Shown one piece after another: positions 26,463 to 35,680 of a stretch of 64,000 bases of DNA. The DNA is taken from positions 1 to 64,000 of the forward strand of contig LDWW01000005.1 of the NCBI GenBank assembly GCA_001045525.1, written 5' to 3'. A program made the position numbers and the translations under genes. The notes below the pieces were generated by a model. That model saw nothing but the letters and a program-made list of their open reading frames with translations, was not told where the DNA came from and made no database searches. The DNA comes from Chitinispirillum alkaliphilum (GTDB lineage Bacteria; Fibrobacterota; Chitinivibrionia; Chitinivibrionales; Chitinispirillaceae). The stretch's first letter is position 1. Each line of letters opens with the position of its first letter.

Positions 26463-29400
26463 TTAGTGAACCATCATAAGTCTTCTGTCAAAAACCTCAG
26501 CCACTTTACCTTTGTGGTCAATCGTTTTTACCCTCACTATATAGGTACCAGCGGGAACTGAGGAGCCACTGCGGTTTATGCCATTCCAATGCAATGTGTT
26601 CCATTGGTTGCGGTTTCCGGTATGGATACTGTTCCAAACTACCCTGCCACGCAGGTCTACTATACTCATCTCTATGGCTGATACTCCAACACTTGGCATA
26701 AAATATTGAAGCGTTACAGATCGCCTGCTGGGAACAGCCGTCAATTCTGCAAGAGAAAATTTCATCCCCTCCAGAGTAAAACCTTCACTCTGAGCGTAAC
26801 TCTGTGATCCGACCACAAGGATAAATTCTTCAGAGGAATTTCCCTGCAGGGTAACATTTAAATCTTCTGCTATGTTACTGCTGCTCGGGTCAACAAACAG
26901 AACTTCTATATCTTCTGGAAAATCCTGACTCTGAAGGGTTGTCAGGTCTACAGATACCCTTTGGTTTGATTTGTTATGCAATTTGAGTCTGAAGGTTTTT
27001 CCTTCGGGCAATTCTGGTGTAAAGATGTGCCCATAGTATGATTCTGCATCGAAATCACTTACGGACATCAATACATTTCCCATCGTTGGAGGAACTGAGA
27101 GCCTTTTTTCAGAATCATTGCTGCCGATCATCACAGGGTTTAGCCTAACATCGCCTGAAGCCACAGCGTCGAGGGTAAGGTGCCAGGCTGGGGATGCACT
27201 TCTTCTGGCAACCGAACTCATGTAAGAAGAAGCTTCCGAGATAATCGGAGGCAGGGTCAAATAAATGGTGTCATTTGAATTATTGTATGCTGTGTAAACT
27301 TTCTCATTACCCCTCTCGCCATAAATTATTTCTGTTGGATTGCTTAAAGCAGACACCCCATGTATATAGAGTGGTTCAGCCCTGTATGAGGATGAACTTC
27401 CGGATTGATCCCATTTATAGATCTCAAGTCTTTCGCTTCCTTCTGTTTTATGTAATATATCACCCAACCGGACATTAAACAGATAAGGCAGAGTAAAATC
27501 GACCCATTGCCGCGGAGGTACCGCAAAAACATAAGGCTCTCTAAGGCTTACGCTCTTTGCGGAATCCAGACTAAGCCATCCCATTTCAGCAGATTTTATC
27601 CACATGACCCTTCCGGGTTCAAGCTTGAAATCATTCTTCAGCTCATCACTGTACTCAACCCACTGGTCTTTGTTGCTACCCGGTTTAGCATACCATCTGA
27701 AAACTCTGTACCTGGTGTTATCATACTCCCAATCACTCTCATCCCCATTGTCATCAAGTGTGGCCAAAACCGCCCCAAGATTTTTATTGTCAAGATCAGC
27801 TTTGACAAACAATGGCTGCCAGGTGAGCGGTTCTATGGTGAGAGCATCCGGAAGACTCCGCACAGATCTGGATATATTGAGAGTATCGGTGTGCATGCCG
27901 TCGGAAATTACCAGAACAGCATTCACGCCAGCCCTGTTTGTAACTCTTACAGAAGGGATGGTAAAAGTTACTTTAGCTTCTTTTGAGGAGAGCACCTTTT
28001 CCGATCTCAGTCTTAATGGCTCATTAGCAGTACTGTTATAATGCCTCAGAGTGATATTGGCAACGTTGACACTACTGATCTTAACTGTATCAATAATGGA
28101 ATCACGCATTTGAACAGGACTGGTGATATCGCTTAGAATATCTACTTCAAACCTGCTGGTATCGATCATGAGCTTAAAAGGCTTACTAAGTGAAGGCGGT
28201 GAACTGAGATCGATTTCGGTGTAGACAAACTTTTTGTCTCTATCCATACTGTAATCGTGCACAACGATCCAACTCTCAAGCTGCTCTATCCATCTGTACA
28301 TTCTTACATCATCAATTGAATATCCATCGGGAATATTTTCGGCCTTTAGTCCTAATGTAAATGGATAGGCATTTTCGGCTACTGTAAACTGATACCCTCT
28401 GCTTACTTCATAAAACCCCTCAAGGTCACCGTCATCGAAACTCCTTATGGTGTCGGGCAGATTTGCAAATCTCCATTGATTTGCAGATAATAACATTCTT
28501 GAATTATCTATGTGCACCGGAGCAGGTGGTTGTGAAAAATAGGAGATCGGCTGCATAGTGAATTCTCCCACTCTAACTGCATAGCTTGTCTTTTGTGGAA
28601 CACCCTTGGTTTGGCCCTCCATTCTGACCCAAATATTTATGTAATAATCTCTTTCAAATTTGATATCACTTCCCAGCGGTGCTGTGGAGAACTCAACAGG
28701 GGATTCAAGTGGTCGGTAGATGGATGGTTTATCGGAGCAATCATTTGTTTTGCAAAGGGTATAGCCGTATTCCAGATTGTCGAAATAGTCATCACTGAGA
28801 CTGAATAACACTCTGAATTTAAGACTGTCACCAATAAATTCTGCCTTCTCAATCTCTACACTGTTAAGATTTGCAAAAATTGCTTCAACCGCAATATCAG
28901 CTGTAACAGCTGTATCGATACGCGGATTATCCCTGACCTGATCACTCCACTTCACAAACCCATAACCGAAATCTGGTATTGCTTCGACTGCATGACCATC
29001 TGCCCCGTGATTAACTCTCTGAACTGTATCGATATCGAGAGTTCCGTTTGGCCCTGCAGTATAGGTCAATGTAAAACCTACAGCATCAAAGTAGGCGTAT
29101 ATTACCTTGTCCTCTGTGATATTTTCGTCTGTACGGGGGTTGTCAACGCTGTTATCACTCCATTCCCTGAATACAAATCCGTCATCGGCAACTGCCTCAA
29201 CTGGTGTGCCGTTTGCCCCGTGTTTAATCTGTTGTTCCAGCTCTCCTTCAAGACTGCCACCGGATCCTGCCACATCGTAAGTGAGTGTGTGCTGTTTGAT
29301 CTGGAACTGAGCAGTTACAGTCAGGTCCTGCTGAACATTATTATCAGTGCGGGGATTTTCAGTGGCTCCGTCGCTCCAGCCGGTAAACGTGAAGCCTTCG

Positions 29401-31295
29401 TTGGCGACAGCGGTTACTGGGGTACCATTTTGACCGCTTACCACATTCTGTTCTGTATCACCAGTAATGGTTCCGCCTTCTTCTGCTTTGTAGGTAAGTG
29501 TAAAGGATACGGGGTTGAAATTCGCGGTCACCGTAATATTTTCAGTTACATTAGTTTCGGTACGGGAGGGTTCGGTTATTCCGTCGCTCCATCCTGCAAA
29601 ATTATAGCCTTCATTTGGTACTGCTGTAACTTCGTTTCCATTGCCGCCATGTGGGACATTCTGGAGAGCCTCACCAGAAATGGTTCCACCTTCACCTGCT
29701 ATGTATGTAAGTGTAACAGATGTGGAAGAAAAATTCGCGGTCACCGTAATATTTTCAGTTACATTTGTTTCGGTACGGGACGGTTCAGTTACTCCGTCGC
29801 TCCATCCTGCAAAAGTATAACCTTCATTTGGTACTGCTGTAACTTCATTTCCATTGCCGCCATGTGGGACATTCTGGAGAGCCTCACCAGAAATGGTTCC
29901 ACCTTCACCTGCTATGTATGTAAGTGTAACAGATGTGGAAGAAAAATTCGCGGTCACCGTAATATTTTCAGTTACATTTGTTTCGGTACGGGACGGTTCA
30001 GTTACTCCGTCGCTCCATCCTGCAAAAATATAGCCTTCATTTGGCACTGCTGTAACGGTTTCTCCATTTCCCCCATCAGGCACTGTTTGTGATGGTATGC
30101 CCTCAATGCTTCCTCCCTTATCTGCATTATATGTCAGTTGCCAGGTTTTTTCTGTAGTAGGTATGACCATAACGGTACATATAGTTGAATGGGATATACT
30201 GCAAGCTCCGCTACGGACTACAGCACGAAATTTCCACTCCCCTGTAACTTCTGGGGTTGTTGCGTAAGTATCGCCACTATGACTAAGGCTTTCAAAACTC
30301 CCTTGATCAATCTTACGTTCCCAGTCCACAACAGCTCCAACCTGTCCGGCAACTGTAAGTGTCACAGATTCGCCAAGGTTTATCACTGTCCGGTCAGCTG
30401 TAACTTCACCACCTTGACTTAGAGGGTTAACAGTGGCAAAGACCTCTGTTCTTGAGGTGCTTACGAGACCTGTCTCCAGATTCCTGGCCTCTGCATAATA
30501 TGTTGTTGTTGCCTCAACATGTATTCCAAGAGCAGTGTTGTTCTGGAGTATAGGGTCACCACCTTCAGACTGATCATACCAGTCTACTGTAATTCCTTCC
30601 GGAACAGTAACACTCAGTGTGACATCACCCGATTCACATACCTCGCCATGTACAGGGTCTGTGGGAGGGTTTGGATTCTGATCGGGTAATTCGTTGGATA
30701 AAACCAGACTGCGGATCTCAAGAGTGCCCTCAATGAGAGTGTTTTCTGATTTAGGTGCAAAAGTAAGACTTGTAACGAGGTCCAAGTCAAGTGGAACTCG
30801 ATCTCCCTCGGATAAATAATCGGGTTGAGCAAATTCGCTTACAAGCAGTGTTTCCGTTCTCCATTCGCTGCTCTGGGGAACCGATTTTTCATAAGCTTGA
30901 CCAAGTTCATCGAGTGGAGGCTGATCGAGACGGACCGCAAATTCGTGGGATGAGCGGTACTCAATTTCAATCGATTGCAAATCGGTGAGCGGGTCTTCAA
31001 ATGAGGAGGTGAGAATTGCCCATGGCCAGATATTTTCTGATGGGTCTTCTGCAATAATAGTGTACAGCATGGTAGCAACCCCTTCAATGAGGGGGGTGGT
31101 ATCTGCTACGGTTGAGCCAAAGTCGTCAGAAGTTGCGCTCCACCAGACGTTGGAGACAAGATTATCAGCTCCTGCATGAAGAACGATTCCGGATAGTATG
31201 ATCAGCAGGAATAACAGTGATGGGCAGTTCATTTTTACCGGTTTAACGTATTTCTGAATGCCTGAACGGTTGTTTTTATCTTTTACCACTTTCAC
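26463..31295 (-). CDS. Giant secreted protein with six InlB-type repeats and C-terminal FlgD-like Ig domain
   Basis: The 1610-residue protein starts at GTG 31295 with GGGGAG four bases upstream. A hydrophobic signal segment (SLLFLLIILSGIVLHAGA) lies at about 26-43. Residues ~45-200 look like a carbohydrate-binding or lectin-like domain, followed by Ig-like stretches to ~380. Six tandem ~71-residue InlB B-type (Listeria-Bacteroides) repeats cover about 385-810, each with the pattern LTY-GG-NG-V-A-P-EGY-F-GWSDG. A long beta-rich region follows. The C-terminal ~90 residues are FlgD-like (IVDLRGRVVWN, SGSSVPAGTYIVRVKT). This suggests a surface adhesin or scaffold exported across the outer membrane. 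It is monocistronic with a terminator-like hairpin downstream. Confidence 0.85.
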   Translation of the reverse strand: MKVVKDKNNRSGIQKYVKPVKMNCPSLLFLLIILSGIVLHAGADNLVSNVWWSATSDDFGSTVADTTPLIEGVATMLYTIIAEDPSENIWPWAILTSSFEDPLTDLQSIEIEYRSSHEFAVRLDQPPLDELGQAYEKSVPQSSEWRTETLLVSEFAQPDYLSEGDRVPLDLDLVTSLTFAPKSENTLIEGTLEIRSLVLSNELPDQNPNPPTDPVHGEVCESGDVTLSVTVPEGITVDWYDQSEGGDPILQNNTALGIHVEATTTYYAEARNLETGLVSTSRTEVFATVNPLSQGGEVTADRTVINLGESVTLTVAGQVGAVVDWERKIDQGSFESLSHSGDTYATTPEVTGEWKFRAVVRSGACSISHSTICTVMVIPTTEKTWQLTYNADKGGSIEGIPSQTVPDGGNGETVTAVPNEGYIFAGWSDGVTEPSRTETNVTENITVTANFSSTSVTLTYIAGEGGTISGEALQNVPHGGNGNEVTAVPNEGYTFAGWSDGVTEPSRTETNVTENITVTANFSSTSVTLTYIAGEGGTISGEALQNVPHGGNGNEVTAVPNEGYNFAGWSDGITEPSRTETNVTENITVTANFNPVSFTLTYKAEEGGTITGDTEQNVVSGQNGTPVTAVANEGFTFTGWSDGATENPRTDNNVQQDLTVTAQFQIKQHTLTYDVAGSGGSLEGELEQQIKHGANGTPVEAVADDGFVFREWSDNSVDNPRTDENITEDKVIYAYFDAVGFTLTYTAGPNGTLDIDTVQRVNHGADGHAVEAIPDFGYGFVKWSDQVRDNPRIDTAVTADIAVEAIFANLNSVEIEKAEFIGDSLKFRVLFSLSDDYFDNLEYGYTLCKTNDCSDKPSIYRPLESPVEFSTAPLGSDIKFERDYYINIWVRMEGQTKGVPQKTSYAVRVGEFTMQPISYFSQPPAPVHIDNSRMLLSANQWRFANLPDTIRSFDDGDLEGFYEVSRGYQFTVAENAYPFTLGLKAENIPDGYSIDDVRMYRWIEQLESWIVVHDYSMDRDKKFVYTEIDLSSPPSLSKPFKLMIDTSRFEVDILSDITSPVQMRDSIIDTVKISSVNVANITLRHYNSTANEPLRLRSEKVLSSKEAKVTFTIPSVRVTNRAGVNAVLVISDGMHTDTLNISRSVRSLPDALTIEPLTWQPLFVKADLDNKNLGAVLATLDDNGDESDWEYDNTRYRVFRWYAKPGSNKDQWVEYSDELKNDFKLEPGRVMWIKSAEMGWLSLDSAKSVSLREPYVFAVPPRQWVDFTLPYLFNVRLGDILHKTEGSERLEIYKWDQSGSSSSYRAEPLYIHGVSALSNPTEIIYGERGNEKVYTAYNNSNDTIYLTLPPIISEASSYMSSVARRSASPAWHLTLDAVASGDVRLNPVMIGSNDSEKRLSVPPTMGNVLMSVSDFDAESYYGHIFTPELPEGKTFRLKLHNKSNQRVSVDLTTLQSQDFPEDIEVLFVDPSSSNIAEDLNVTLQGNSSEEFILVVGSQSYAQSEGFTLEGMKFSLAELTAVPSRRSVTLQYFMPSVGVSAIEMSIVDLRGRVVWNSIHTGNRNQWNTLHWNGINRSGSSVPAGTYIVRVKTIDHKGKVAEVFDRRLMMVH
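28870..30143 (-). repeat. Six tandem InlB-type repeats (~213 bp each)
   Basis: Six in-frame copies of a ~71-codon unit. The copies between about 29500 and 30000 are nearly identical in DNA as well as protein, including silent positions, while the N-terminal copy and the last three are diverged. This pattern indicates recent duplication or gene conversion in the centre of the array. Confidence 0.9.
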
Positions 31296-31467
31296 ATCTC
31301 CCCTTTGTCAGGTGCTGTATTTCGAGAGGTAGTTCATTTCTATTATAATATATTGAAACGGCAGATTTTTTGTACATTTTTTGTAACAATTTTGCCGATA
31401 CAACAGATTTGCTTTCCATCGCCCCTATTTATCCGCTTAAAAAACGAATGGTGGTTCGATTAGAATC

Positions 31468-31509
31468 AAAAAACAAGGGTTTGAATCCGCATAGGGCAGA
31501 TCCAAACCC
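31468..31509 (-). terminator. Intrinsic terminator of the SBP lipoprotein gene
   Basis: On the minus strand GGGTTTG (plus 31503-31509) pairs with CAAACCC (plus 31477-31483), extended by GATC/GATT-type pairs, followed by TTGTTTTTTGA (plus 31465-31476). It lies about 40 bases past the stop codon at 31550. Confidence 0.65.
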
Positions 31510-31549
31510 ATCCTTTATCAACTAAGAGATAATCCTGAGATCCCAGAAT

Positions 31550-33331
31550 TTAATCCAACCCCCAAAAGAATCCTTCCTCAATTTCGCTTTCAGCTTCACT
31601 TTCTACTTCGCTTTCTGCTTCAATTTCCGACAGCTCCTCGTGATTTTCCTCAGGAGACAGGTCTTCCCTTACAATAAAAACCCCCTTCAGTCTCCCCCTG
31701 TGCAGAGCCATATCATCTCGTGTCAGAAGATATCGGTTAATTGAAAACAGAGGAATTTCTTTGTATTCCTGAATTCTGAGGTTTGCATCAGTTTCATCAT
31801 CAAACCAGATTGAGGCGAGTCTGAGGCGCTCTGCCGGATCAGTGAGAATCTGCTCTCCTACCCAGCCAATCGCCAGGTCGTATTCGCCTTTGACGAGTGC
31901 TCTCTGATACTCGCTATAATCAACCCCTGCCAGTTCCAGTCTTATACCCTGATGGCTCATATCTGCCAGCATTTTTTCTGCAATTGCCTTTGATACCGGA
32001 TCTTCCTGAACGAAAATGAGCCTCAGGCTTCCTTCAAAATTTGCTGATGAGGATCCCGCCTGAGGAGAACCGACATCGATATAGTCTGACTCAACAGCGC
32101 TGATAGGTTCTCCTTCGGCTTTGACGAAATTGTTTAGGATATCTGCGGGTCTTAGCTGCCGCGCTATAAATCCCCTGACCCCTCGATCGGAAACCCTGGA
32201 AGACACAAAGTACCTCTCAGAAGGGAGTCTGTGAAGTGCAGAATTAGTTTGCAGATTGTTCTTTGCATACTGAATATCAGCAGAAGAGTAGAGTGTCACA
32301 GCAGAGAATCTGCCAAGGCTAAAAGAAAGTACAGGGTTTGAATCCCCCCCCAGGCGCAGAGTCACTTCATCGAGAAACGGTGTGCTGCTTTGTGTGTTTG
32401 CATTTGGTTGAAGGTTGATCTGATTGGCACTTGTGGTTTGTGTATAATAGGGCCCCATTTTCAGGCCGCTCCAAAGCAACCGGGATGTACGCAACCGTGT
32501 AAGAGCATTAGGATCGGGTCTTTCCATTCTCAGCTGGACGGTGTTTCTGTCTACCGCGTAGAAGCCTCTGATCACCGGTTCCTGCCCTCTGATGAAAGCA
32601 TCAACACCCTGCACATTTCTGAAAAGGGCAAGTCCTTCTGCAGGGTTTTGTCGTATCAGGTTGGTCCAGCTGTGTATCAGATCAAGGGCAGAAAGGGATT
32701 GTCCGGATGCATTCACAATCCTGCCGTTTAGCCTCAGTTCCACCCGCCTGTGGGATGAATCTGTAATGATAAATGCACCGCCGTCCTCTGATTCTGAAAA
32801 AGGGTGTAGGTTCAGGAGTTCAGAAACGATGTTGTCAATAAAAGGGCGTGGAGAATAGAGTACAGCGCTGCCTCCTTTAGTGGGAAGCGGAGCAAAAGGG
32901 TCCTCCAATGAAGCAGTGTCGGTGGTTTCGATTAAGCTCTCTATGAAAGGGTCATCGAAGCTGAAATCATCGATTCCACTGAACCCAAGTGATTCCTCCT
33001 CTTCAGCTGTGATATCAGGAATTTTCCTTGCAATCATCTTGAGATGGAGAAAATCTCTTCCCGAATCGATTACTTCGTAATCGTAGTGTGAACCGAGGAG
33101 AAATTGATTAAATGCTTCGACGAAGCGGTTACGTTCAGAATCGCTGGAAAACTGAAATCTGACAGAAAAGGAGTGCTTATCATCCTCTTCGAGCAGAATT
33201 TTTTGCTGTTTCTCCTCCTCAGCATCAGCGGACAGAGGTCTTCTGACCTGCTGGTACGGAGTGAGACAGGAAGTCAATAACAACAGCCCAGGCATGAGAA
33301 CAACTGACATTCGCCTTATAAATCGATTCAT
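31550..33331 (-). CDS. Family 5 solute-binding lipoprotein (SBP_bac_5), orphan
   Basis: I place the start at ATG 33331 (MNRFIRRMSVVLMPG), with AAAGGGAA upstream and a type II signal ending LLLLTSC, so Cys about 20 is lipidated. The 593-residue product resembles peptide/nickel ABC substrate-binding proteins, for example LSALDLIHSWTNLIRQNP, DAFIRGQEPVIRGFYAVD and RNTVQLRMERPDP. It lacks strong matches in the second lobe. A highly acidic tail (EIEAESEVESEAESEIEEG) ends the protein, which is unusual for the family. No permease or ATPase gene is adjacent, so it may be an orphan receptor or a structural lipoprotein. Confidence 0.7.
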   Translation of the reverse strand: MNRFIRRMSVVLMPGLLLLTSCLTPYQQVRRPLSADAEEEKQQKILLEEDDKHSFSVRFQFSSDSERNRFVEAFNQFLLGSHYDYEVIDSGRDFLHLKMIARKIPDITAEEEESLGFSGIDDFSFDDPFIESLIETTDTASLEDPFAPLPTKGGSAVLYSPRPFIDNIVSELLNLHPFSESEDGGAFIITDSSHRRVELRLNGRIVNASGQSLSALDLIHSWTNLIRQNPAEGLALFRNVQGVDAFIRGQEPVIRGFYAVDRNTVQLRMERPDPNALTRLRTSRLLWSGLKMGPYYTQTTSANQINLQPNANTQSSTPFLDEVTLRLGGDSNPVLSFSLGRFSAVTLYSSADIQYAKNNLQTNSALHRLPSERYFVSSRVSDRGVRGFIARQLRPADILNNFVKAEGEPISAVESDYIDVGSPQAGSSSANFEGSLRLIFVQEDPVSKAIAEKMLADMSHQGIRLELAGVDYSEYQRALVKGEYDLAIGWVGEQILTDPAERLRLASIWFDDETDANLRIQEYKEIPLFSINRYLLTRDDMALHRGRLKGVFIVREDLSPEENHEELSEIEAESEVESEAESEIEEGFFWGLD

Positions 33332-33603
33332 ACGTGCACATTCCCTTTTGATTATGTAAACCGGATTGCTACCAAAGATTACGACAGTTGTAAGAAACAT
33401 AGCAAACCATCTGATAATACATGCGTTAGAGTGATCGGTAATTAAAAATAACAGGTATGCGAAGGTAAATTCAATAATGTTGGAAAAACGGTTCTAAACA
33501 GAGTAAAAAATAAGAATCTGCGTGATAGCTGAGAAACGCTGCTGTGTTTGGAGAAAACGCTTATGTATGCACATCAAAAAGTGGGCCATTGTTTTTCAGA
33601 AGG

Positions 33604-33864
33604 CTATTTGGCACTTTGCTTACAGGCCTCGATGGCTGCTTCGCACTGATATTGATAAGCGCCTAAGATCGTTTTCGCTTCAGCCTGCTCGTCGGAGCTC
33701 ATTGCAGAAAAGCGATGTTCGAAATCGGATGCTTCTCTGCAAATCTCCTGCATATATTCACATTGATACGAATCTGGCAGATTTGCAATGTTTACCACAC
33801 GAGTTTTGCCGGAGCATCCTAAAAACAGCACTAAGGCAATGAAGAAACAAGTGGTTTTTTTCAT
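33604..33864 (-). CDS. Small lipoprotein (86 aa)
   Basis: The 86-residue protein has a clear type II signal peptide (MKKTTCFFIALVLFLGC), with Cys 17 as the lipidation site. The mature ~70 residues are helical and charged, with four further Cys positions (CEYMQEIC, YQCEAAIEAC) that could form two disulfides. I do not recognise a family. It lies 9 bp downstream of the sigma factor gene on the same strand and may be cotranscribed. Confidence 0.7.
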   Translation of the reverse strand: MKKTTCFFIALVLFLGCSGKTRVVNIANLPDSYQCEYMQEICREASDFEHRFSAMSSDEQAEAKTILGAYQYQCEAAIEACKQSAK

Positions 33865-33873
33865 ATCTGACCT

Positions 33874-34725
33874 CTAATATGATTTGAGAGTCTGTACTGC
33901 CGGAGAGGCTTTGAGCCGACTCAGAGCTTTGGATTTTATCTGCCGCACACGTTCCCGTGTTATGTTGAACCTTCGCCCGATTTCATCAAGGGTGAAAGCC
34001 GCCTCATGATCTATTCCGAAATATAATTTAATGATGTCTCTTTCTCTCTCTGTCAGCGTTTCGAGCATTTTTCTTATTTCACCATTCATGGAAAGTGTCT
34101 GGATGTTTTCCTCCGGACTTGAGCCTTCCAGCTGATGGCCACCCATAAGATCCATCAACGTTGAGCCGTCATTGTCCCTGACTGGCGCATCAAGAGAAAC
34201 ATGGCTGTTTGCTATGGAGATGGTCTCTCTTACAGAATTTTCAGAAATCGAGAGTTCCCGTGCGATTTCAGAGATGTCGGGAATGCGATTGTAGCGTTGC
34301 TCCAACTCGATCTGGGTTTTGCTGATCTTGTGAATAGCGCCGGCCCTGTTAAGCGGAAGACGCATGATTCTGGAATGTTCCGCAAGGGATTGCAGGATAG
34401 CCTGTCGAATCCACCATACTGCATAACTGATAAACCTGAAGTTCTTTTTTTCATCGAACCGTCGTGCTGCACGCACCAGTCCCATATTGCCTTCGTTTAT
34501 CAAATCACAAAGGGAAAGTCCCTGGTTTTGATAATTTCTGGCTACGCTGACTACAAAACGCAAATTGGCCTTTACAAGGGTATCAAGGGCTTTCTTTTCA
34601 CCCTTTTTTATCTTGGCTGCCACTTCTGCTTCTTTTTCGGAACTCAGAGGCTGAAGCCTGCCGATCTCTTTGAGATACAAGGCGAGGTTTCCCTCTTCTA
34701 TTATAGGAAGATTCGATCTACTCAC
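33874..34725 (-). CDS. rpoD: RNA polymerase sigma factor, RpoD/SigA family (short form)
   Basis: A sigma-70 group 1/2 protein of 283 residues, lacking the long region 1.1 of E. coli RpoD. Region 1.2 is ALYLKEIGRLQPLSSEKE, region 2 is RFVVSVARNYQNQGLSLCDL, then FRFISYAVWWIRQAILQSLA, region 3 SRIMRLPLNRAG, and region 4 is ERERDIIKLYFGIDHE, then TLDEIGRRFNITRERVRQIK. The length and sequence match the primary sigma factors of Bacteroidetes and Fibrobacteres. I use GTG 34725 (VSRSNLPIIEEGN), preceded by GGAAA. A longer frame from a TTG at 34770 adds an unconserved leader. A good promoter lies at 34793-34821. Confidence 0.9.
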   Translation of the reverse strand: MSRSNLPIIEEGNLALYLKEIGRLQPLSSEKEAEVAAKIKKGEKKALDTLVKANLRFVVSVARNYQNQGLSLCDLINEGNMGLVRAARRFDEKKNFRFISYAVWWIRQAILQSLAEHSRIMRLPLNRAGAIHKISKTQIELEQRYNRIPDISEIARELSISENSVRETISIANSHVSLDAPVRDNDGSTLMDLMGGHQLEGSSPEENIQTLSMNGEIRKMLETLTERERDIIKLYFGIDHEAAFTLDEIGRRFNITRERVRQIKSKALSRLKASPAVQTLKSY

Positions 34726-34792
34726 ATGGTTTCCGGGTTTCGGGAAACAAAAAATATCGCAGAAAACCAAAAAACTGCGGTGGATTCTTACA

Positions 34793-34821
34793 AATATAGG
34801 TCAAACCAAGCGCAAAGCCAA
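34793..34821 (-). promoter_or_regulatory. Sigma-70 promoter of the rpoD-like gene
   Basis: Minus strand TTGGCT (plus 34816-34821), 17-base spacer, TATATT (plus 34793-34798). The start site near 34786 leaves a ~60-base leader before GTG 34725, which supports that start over the TTG at 34770. Confidence 0.55.
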
Positions 34822-34891
34822 CAAAATTCGTCTGTGCAATTGTAAAAACATCATAACAGTTTAAACCAGACAAGCTGAAAATCTTGAACAC

Positions 34892-35680
34892 TCAGCTTAC
34901 AAGACGTGTTTTAAGCCTGCCTACCCCAAAGACGGCAACAATTGAGGTAAAAACAATCATGAAAAACAAATCCCAAAGAAGTATGGGTGAATATCCAAAA
35001 ATTACCATCTGACGAACCATTCTCACTCCATGGGTCAGTGGTAATGCTTCTGCCAGATACCGGATTGGCTCAGGAAGGTTTTCAATGGGGAACACCACAC
35101 CGGAGAAAAAAAACATTGGGGAGAGAAAGCCTGTGAAATAAAAATTGAAATGGTTAATGCTGGCCACAAAAGTGGTTATAAGCATCGATAAGGAGGCAAA
35201 AAGGATTCCGGTTAAAAATCCGATAAATGGAGTGATTACTACGGCAAACAGCGGGACAATGCCAAATACAGCCATCACCAGTATGACTGCAAAGGAGAAG
35301 AAAAAACCCTTAGTTCCAGCCCACACTATCTCCCCTACTAAAATATCCTCAACCAAAAGAGGTGCGGCGAGCATCCCATCATAAATTTTCTCATACTCCA
35401 GGCGAATAAAAGTTCCATAGGAACACTCAAAAGCTGCTGTATACATGGCAGCAGTCAGCGGTAAGCCGGTTGCAAGAAAAGTAAGATAGGGGATACCGTT
35501 CATCTCCGCAACATACCTCTCCATCCCAATACCGATTCCTGCCAGAAATATCAACGGCTCCAGAAACGGGGGCATGCCATTACTGAGAAGGTTTTTTGAA
35601 TATACCCTGAAATGGCGAAACCACACACTCCAGATTCTGGCTGAAAATGGCGGGTGGAGAATTTGGTTATTGTCGCGCAT
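34892..35680 (-). CDS. ABC-2 type exporter permease
   Basis: The ~262-residue protein is an ABC-2 permease with six membrane helices (NodJ/DrrB-like). Conserved blocks: FLATGLPLTAAMYTAAFECSYGTF, the loop RLEYEKIYDGMLAAPL, and MFFFSGVVFPIENLPEP before the last helices. ATG 35680 (MRDNNQILHP) has AGGAAG nine bases upstream and overlaps the end of the ATPase gene by 14 bp. It forms a two-gene exporter with the ATPase; the substrate (lipid, glycan or drug) is unknown. Confidence 0.87.
   Translation of the reverse strand: MRDNNQILHPPFSARIWSVWFRHFRVYSKNLLSNGMPPFLEPLIFLAGIGIGMERYVAEMNGIPYLTFLATGLPLTAAMYTAAFECSYGTFIRLEYEKIYDGMLAAPLLVEDILVGEIVWAGTKGFFFSFAVILVMAVFGIVPLFAVVITPFIGFLTGILFASLSMLITTFVASINHFNFYFTGFLSPMFFFSGVVFPIENLPEPIRYLAEALPLTHGVRMVRQMVIFGYSPILLWDLFFMIVFTSIVAVFGVGRLKTRLVS

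Noticed and set aside
28992-30092. Long plus-strand frame (366 codons) opposite the InlB repeats
   Set aside because: It is the mirror of the tandem repeats on the true coding strand; its Cys-rich repeating sequence has no ribosome site or family match.
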